A program made the translations under genes and the position numbers. DNA of 9,244 bases, taken from the NCBI GenBank assembly GCA_029937655.1, contig JAPYPK010000056.1, positions 1 through 9,244 of the forward strand, given 5' to 3'. Origin of the DNA: Nitrospinaceae bacterium (GTDB lineage: Bacteria; Nitrospinota; Nitrospinia; Nitrospinales; VA-1). Positions 6,884 to 9,244 of this stretch are shown here, one piece after another; position 1 is the stretch's first letter, and every line of letters starts with the position of its first letter. The notes under the pieces were generated by a model, which saw only the letters and a list, made by a program, of their open reading frames with translations, was not told the DNA's origin and did no database searches.

Positions 6884-7741
6884 TTACTGTTCCTGCAATA
6901 AAGTCAATACTGACTGCGGTATCAAGTTAGCTTGTCCGATCATCGCAGCTGCACCTTGAACAAGGATTTGATTTCTGGTCATACTGGCAAACTCTTCGGC
7001 AAAGTCGGCATCACGCATCGTTGAAATAGCACCAGTAAGATTTTCAACGTGTGCATTCATAGCAGCTTTTGAATAGTCCAGTGTTTCTTGAACCGCCCCT
7101 ACTCTGCCTCGAATGGCAGACAATTTTTCAATAGCTGTACTTAGATTAGCCATCGCCGTCAATGCGCCGGTATCCGTGGCAATGCTATCGGTACTAAAGC
7201 CCAGCGCACTCGATGTTATCGCGGTCAAGTTTAATTTCTGGTTTAGATCGAAACGGTTATTGTCGCTAGAGTCCACTCCTAGCTGTAGAACCGTACTGTT
7301 ACTACTGCTTGCCGCAAGAGTTCCGTCGAGCAACTTCTGGCCGTTAAACTCTGTACTATTCGCAATTCGATCAAATTCAGCTCGAAGTGCCGAGAATTCG
7401 AGCTGCACTGTAGCCCTTTCTGTATCGCCTATGGTGCCGGTTGCAGATTGAGATGTGATTTCACGCAACCGAATGAGGATGCTAGTTTGTTCATTTAACG
7501 CTCCATCAGCCGTTTGGATCAGGGAAATTCCATCATTAAGGTTTTTGGCGCCCTGTCTTAGTGCCCTGACATCTCCCCTTAAGGATTCAGATACCGCCAT
7601 TGCGCCAATATCGTCCCCGCTACGTTGGAGCCGTATGCCAGTGGCTATTCGCTCGAGAGCACTCCCTAACCTGGCGCTGTTTATGGACATCGCCCTTTGG
7701 GAGTTTTGTGATGAAAGGTTTGTAAATATTTTTAGTGACAT
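6884..7741 (-). CDS. Flagellin, divergent paralogue
   Basis: Filament subunit exported by the flagellar type III system, 285 residues. It has the conserved N-terminal D0/D1 helices (from SLKIFTNLSSQNSQR to about residue 140), a short linker (about 141-215) and the C-terminal D1/D0 helices with TMRDADFAEE (241-250) and QANLIPQSVLTLLQEQ at the end. The variable D2/D3 domains are almost absent, so it would build a thin, smooth filament. It aligns without gaps to the upstream flagellin over the first 140 residues with about 83 identities counted by eye. It departs from flagellin consensus at SGDDIGAMAVSESL (41-54), where the paralogue has GSDDAAGLAISEGL, and it ends in LLQEQ rather than LLQ. The SD AAGGAGGA (7755-7748) is six bases before the ATG. 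It is 112 bases behind the first flagellin with no terminator between, so co-transcription is likely, perhaps as a minor subunit. Confidence 0.96.
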   Translation of the reverse strand: MSLKIFTNLSSQNSQRAMSINSARLGSALERIATGIRLQRSGDDIGAMAVSESLRGDVRALRQGAKNLNDGISLIQTADGALNEQTSILIRLREITSQSATGTIGDTERATVQLEFSALRAEFDRIANSTEFNGQKLLDGTLAASSSNSTVLQLGVDSSDNNRFDLNQKLNLTAITSSALGFSTDSIATDTGALTAMANLSTAIEKLSAIRGRVGAVQETLDYSKAAMNAHVENLTGAISTMRDADFAEEFASMTRNQILVQGAAAMIGQANLIPQSVLTLLQEQ

Positions 7742-7748
7742 AAATTAT

Positions 7749-7756
7749 CCTCCTTG
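7749..7756 (-). promoter_or_regulatory. SD of second flagellin overlapping a CsrA-type site
   Basis: The minus strand reads CAAGGAGG, which contains the SD and also fits the CANGGANG pattern bound by CsrA/RsmA proteins. A protein bound here would block ribosome loading at the ATG seven bases downstream. It forms a pair with the GGA hairpin about 36 bases upstream. Any strong SD preceded by CA will fit this pattern, so alone it is weak evidence. Confidence 0.45.
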
Positions 7757-7791
7757 AAACTTTACTAACGAATTTTATTTTTCGTTATGTG

Positions 7792-7809
7792 ATTGGCTTC
7801 CGTGCCAAT
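7792..7809 (-). promoter_or_regulatory. Leader hairpin with CsrA-type GGA loop (second flagellin)
   Basis: On the minus strand, ATTGGC and GCCAAT form a perfect 6-base-pair stem around the hexaloop ACGGAA. With the closing C-G pair this is CACGGAAG, an exact fit to the CANGGANG hairpin-loop consensus of CsrA/RsmA RNA sites. A second A/T-rich hairpin, TAACGAA/TTCGTTA (7766-7787), lies between this one and the SD. No sigma-28 or other convincing promoter was found in the 112-base gap between the flagellins. Confidence 0.55.
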
Positions 7810-7853
7810 GTTTGTTTTGGAAAATGTACATATTTTTAATAGTTTTTAATTGA

Positions 7854-8711
7854 TTACTGGAGTAATTGGAGAACCGACTGCGGGATCAAGTTTGCCTGTC
7901 CCACCATTGCGGTTGCCGCCTGTACCAGAATTTGATTTCTTGTCAGTAGAGCAACTTCTTCAGCGATATCCGCGTCTCGAATAGCCGACTCTGCTGCTGA
8001 CAAATTCTCAATCGCAATCGAAACGTTAGAGATGGTTCTAATCAGGCGGTTTTGAACCGCACCTACTTTACCTCGCCCTTGAGTAATCGTCGCGATTGAT
8101 GTGTTCATTTGCTCTAAGGCTGTAAGAGCAGCATCAGAAGATGTGACACTCAACTCGTGAATCGAGAGCCCTGTCGAAGTCATCGCCCCCAAGTCGATCT
8201 CTGTATTCAAATTAATTCGACTGAACGCTGATGAGTCGAGTCCAACCTGAATAAGGATATGACTGGACGATGTGACGGATGATGCTAATGAACCTTCCAC
8301 CAGTTTTTGACCATTAAATTCAGTGGTCTGTGCAATCCGGTCGATTTCATTGCGAAGCGCGGTGAATTCCAATTGAATGGTCTGACGTTCTGTGGAACCA
8401 ACCGTTCCGGTTGCGGCCTGTGAAGCCAACTCGCGAAGACGAATCATGATACCGGATTGTTCGTTGAGCGCGCCTTCTGTTACGTTGATGAGTGAAACCC
8501 CATCGTTTGCGTTGCGGACGGCCTGGCGAAGAGCGCGAATGTCTGATCGCAGTCCCTCCGAAATGGCAAGACCTGCAGCATCATCCGATCCTCTGTTGAT
8601 ACGAATACCGGATGAGATACGTTCTACTGATTGAGCTAGACGTTGGTTGTTGATGCCCAGTATGCGTTGGGCATTGAGAGAGGGGATATTATTAAATATT
8701 CTAACAGCCAT
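7854..8711 (-). CDS. fliC: Flagellin, probable major filament subunit
   Basis: Flagellin of 285 residues with canonical ends: N-terminal SLNAQR and SSGIRINRGSDDAAGLAISE (33-52), IRLRELASQ in D1 (90-98), EFNGQKL (131-137), and C-terminal AAESAIRDADIAEEVA (239-254) and QANLIPQSVLQLLQ at the end. Only about 75 residues separate the conserved ends, so D2/D3 outer domains are nearly absent, as in other short flagellins. The IRLRELASQ segment keeps the Arg-Glu of the stretch that TLR5 recognises in other flagellins. The SD AAGGAGGA (8727-8720) lies eight bases before the ATG. It is preceded by a leader of about 115 bases with a GGA hairpin and a sigma-28-like promoter, and is the first gene of a probable two-flagellin transcript. 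The symbol is generic, because flagellin naming differs between phyla. Confidence 0.97.
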   Translation of the reverse strand: MAVRIFNNIPSLNAQRILGINNQRLAQSVERISSGIRINRGSDDAAGLAISEGLRSDIRALRQAVRNANDGVSLINVTEGALNEQSGIMIRLRELASQAATGTVGSTERQTIQLEFTALRNEIDRIAQTTEFNGQKLVEGSLASSVTSSSHILIQVGLDSSAFSRINLNTEIDLGAMTSTGLSIHELSVTSSDAALTALEQMNTSIATITQGRGKVGAVQNRLIRTISNVSIAIENLSAAESAIRDADIAEEVALLTRNQILVQAATAMVGQANLIPQSVLQLLQ

Positions 8712-8720
8712 TTTCCTTAT

Positions 8721-8728
8721 CCTCCTTG
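8721..8728 (-). promoter_or_regulatory. SD of first flagellin overlapping a CsrA-type site
   Basis: The minus strand reads CAAGGAGG, identical to the same position in the second flagellin leader, and combines a strong SD with the CANGGANG pattern. Another AAGGA (8718-8714) lies just before the ATG, and a further GGA (8752-8750) sits at the foot of the upstream hairpin, so the leader is rich in possible CsrA contacts. Confidence 0.45.
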
Positions 8729-8752
8729 ATAATTAGGAATTTACATTTGTCC

Positions 8753-8776
8753 TATTTCAGCTTCCTTGCTGAAATA
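8753..8776 (-). promoter_or_regulatory. Leader hairpin with CsrA-type GGA loop (first flagellin)
   Basis: On the minus strand, TATTTCAGC and GCTGAAATA form a perfect 9-base-pair stem with the hexaloop AAGGAA. Loop plus closing pair reads CAAGGAAG, again an exact CANGGANG. The stem sequence is unrelated to that of the second flagellin's hairpin, while loop size, loop pattern and closing pair are the same. Other bacteria, such as Bacillus subtilis hag, use an upstream hairpin plus the SD as two CsrA sites. The lack of csrA or fliW in the window leaves the partner unseen. Confidence 0.6.
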
Positions 8777-8832
8777 TCTTTCCGAGACTTAGTTTTTTGG
8801 GAATTTTTGTTTTTCCCTTTCGTTCAACGAGC

Positions 8833-8860
8833 CTATCGGGAAACGGAAATTTTTCCTTGA
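8833..8860 (-). promoter_or_regulatory. Candidate sigma-28 (flagellar) promoter of the flagellins
   Basis: On the minus strand, TCAA (8860-8857) is followed by 16 bases and CCCGATAG (8840-8833). The sigma-28 consensus is TAAA, about 15 bases, then GCCGATAA; the CCGATA core matches exactly and the -35 matches three of four. Transcription would start near 8825, giving a leader of about 115 bases that includes the GGA hairpin. Position between a terminator and a flagellin gene supports the call. Between it and the terminator (8861-8975) I see only A/T-rich sequence. Confidence 0.5.
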
Positions 8861-8975
8861 TACTTTTTTTTGTTTTTTTGAAAGTTTTTGGGGAGATTTG
8901 AAAAATTATGCTTTAAATAAACCGAAGAGGTTTGGGGTAAGTTGTTTTTTTTTAACGTTTTTGTGTGTTGGAAAC

Positions 8976-9009
8976 AAAAAACGCCCTCTAGGACTAGAGG
9001 GCGTTTTTT
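8976..9009 (-). terminator. Intrinsic terminator after flaG
   Basis: CGCCCTCTA (8982-8990) pairs perfectly with TAGAGGGCG (8995-9003) around a 4-base loop, and is flanked by A and T runs on both sides, so it would work in either direction. On the minus strand it ends in a run of six T. It lies 45 bases past the flaG stop and about 115 bases before the flagellin promoter, so it separates the two transcripts. Confidence 0.92.
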
Positions 9010-9054
9010 TTTAGATTGAAAGGAAAAAATACGAAATAAGACTATTTTATAAAA

Positions 9055-9244
9055 TCATACGGTTTGATCTAGCATGTTCTTATTGAAATCGGAGATTCGG
9101 TTCGTTAAGCGGAGGAACTCTTCCTCGGGGATTTGCTTAATGATTTCTCCGGTTTCTTTATCTCGAATTTTTATGACTAACTCATTGCTATCTTGTTCGA
9201 TATGGTAATCGACTGTCCTATTGAGCGAGTCAATTCGACTGCTC
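9055..9244 (-). CDS. flaG: FlaG family flagellar protein, C-terminal part (cut by window edge)
   Basis: The last 62 codons of a gene that enters from the right edge; the first whole codon ends at 9243 and the stop TGA is at 9055-9057. The product shows the typical FlaG C-terminal block: VDYHIEQDSNELVIKI, then RDKETGEIIKQIPEEEFLRL, then a helix ending NKNMLDQTV. FlaG proteins are small, usually about 100-130 residues, and are found next to flagellin or fliD genes; they influence filament length, though the mechanism is not settled. The gene lies upstream of the flagellins on the same strand but is divided from them by a strong terminator, so it belongs to a different transcript. The N-terminal half and start are outside the window. 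Confidence 0.88.
   Translation of the reverse strand, partial: SSRIDSLNRTVDYHIEQDSNELVIKIRDKETGEIIKQIPEEEFLRLTNRISDFNKNMLDQTV

Noticed and set aside
7113..7757. Plus-strand open frames opposite the second flagellin
   Set aside because: Antisense shadows of a clear flagellin gene, with Ser/Arg/Leu-rich translations and no SD.
7798..7808. TGGCACG on the minus strand before the second flagellin, like the -24 half of a sigma-54 promoter
   Set aside because: The -12 position four bases on reads CCAAT instead of TTGC, and the bases are fully explained as part of the GGA hairpin.
6884..8711. Tandem flagellins as a recent duplication or recombination cassette
   Set aside because: About 40 percent of residues differ even in the conserved N-terminal part, and the leader stems are unrelated, so the duplication is old; no direct DNA repeats are seen at the ends.

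Overview
The window is an AT-rich bacterial stretch in which every gene I can support lies on the minus strand, so transcription runs from high to low coordinates. Flagellin and FlaG genes, good Shine-Dalgarno (SD) sequences and a Gld-type ABC export cassette point to a flagellated, probably Gram-negative bacterium. The Nitrospinota or a deltaproteobacterial group would fit the gene set, but that is a weak inference, because nothing in the window fixes the taxonomy.

In transcription order, the right part (9244 to about 6560) is a flagellar filament region. It holds the 3' end of flaG, a strong intrinsic terminator, a sigma-28-like promoter, and two paralogous 285-residue flagellins. Each flagellin has an SD sequence and an upstream leader hairpin. 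The hairpins differ in stem sequence but share a six-base loop of form ANGGAA closed by C-G, which is the CsrA/RsmA recognition pattern. Both SD sequences also fit that pattern (CAAGGAGG). This is the most interesting signal in the window: flagellin translation is probably controlled by a CsrA-type protein at two sites per leader. The 461-base gap after the second flagellin holds a possible 41-codon ORF, two hairpins (one a possible terminator) and a candidate promoter for the next gene.

The middle part (6422 to 5385) is a single Gfo/Idh/MocA-family NAD(P)-dependent oxidoreductase with its own candidate promoter. Its substrate cannot be read from the sequence. A role in sugar modification, perhaps of the filament, is only a guess from position.

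The left part (5095 to 48) is a tightly packed four-gene operon: an ABC ATPase (GldA-like), an ABC-2 permease (GldF-like), a GldG-type membrane-anchored auxiliary protein, and a membrane-anchored protein made of four DUF4340-like repeats. The junctions are a 1-base overlap, a 4-base gap and an ATGA overlap. SD positions favour ATG starts for the last two genes that are 9 and 7 codons inside the longest frames. The four products probably form one envelope complex of unknown substrate. Bases 1 to 47 hold nothing recognisable.
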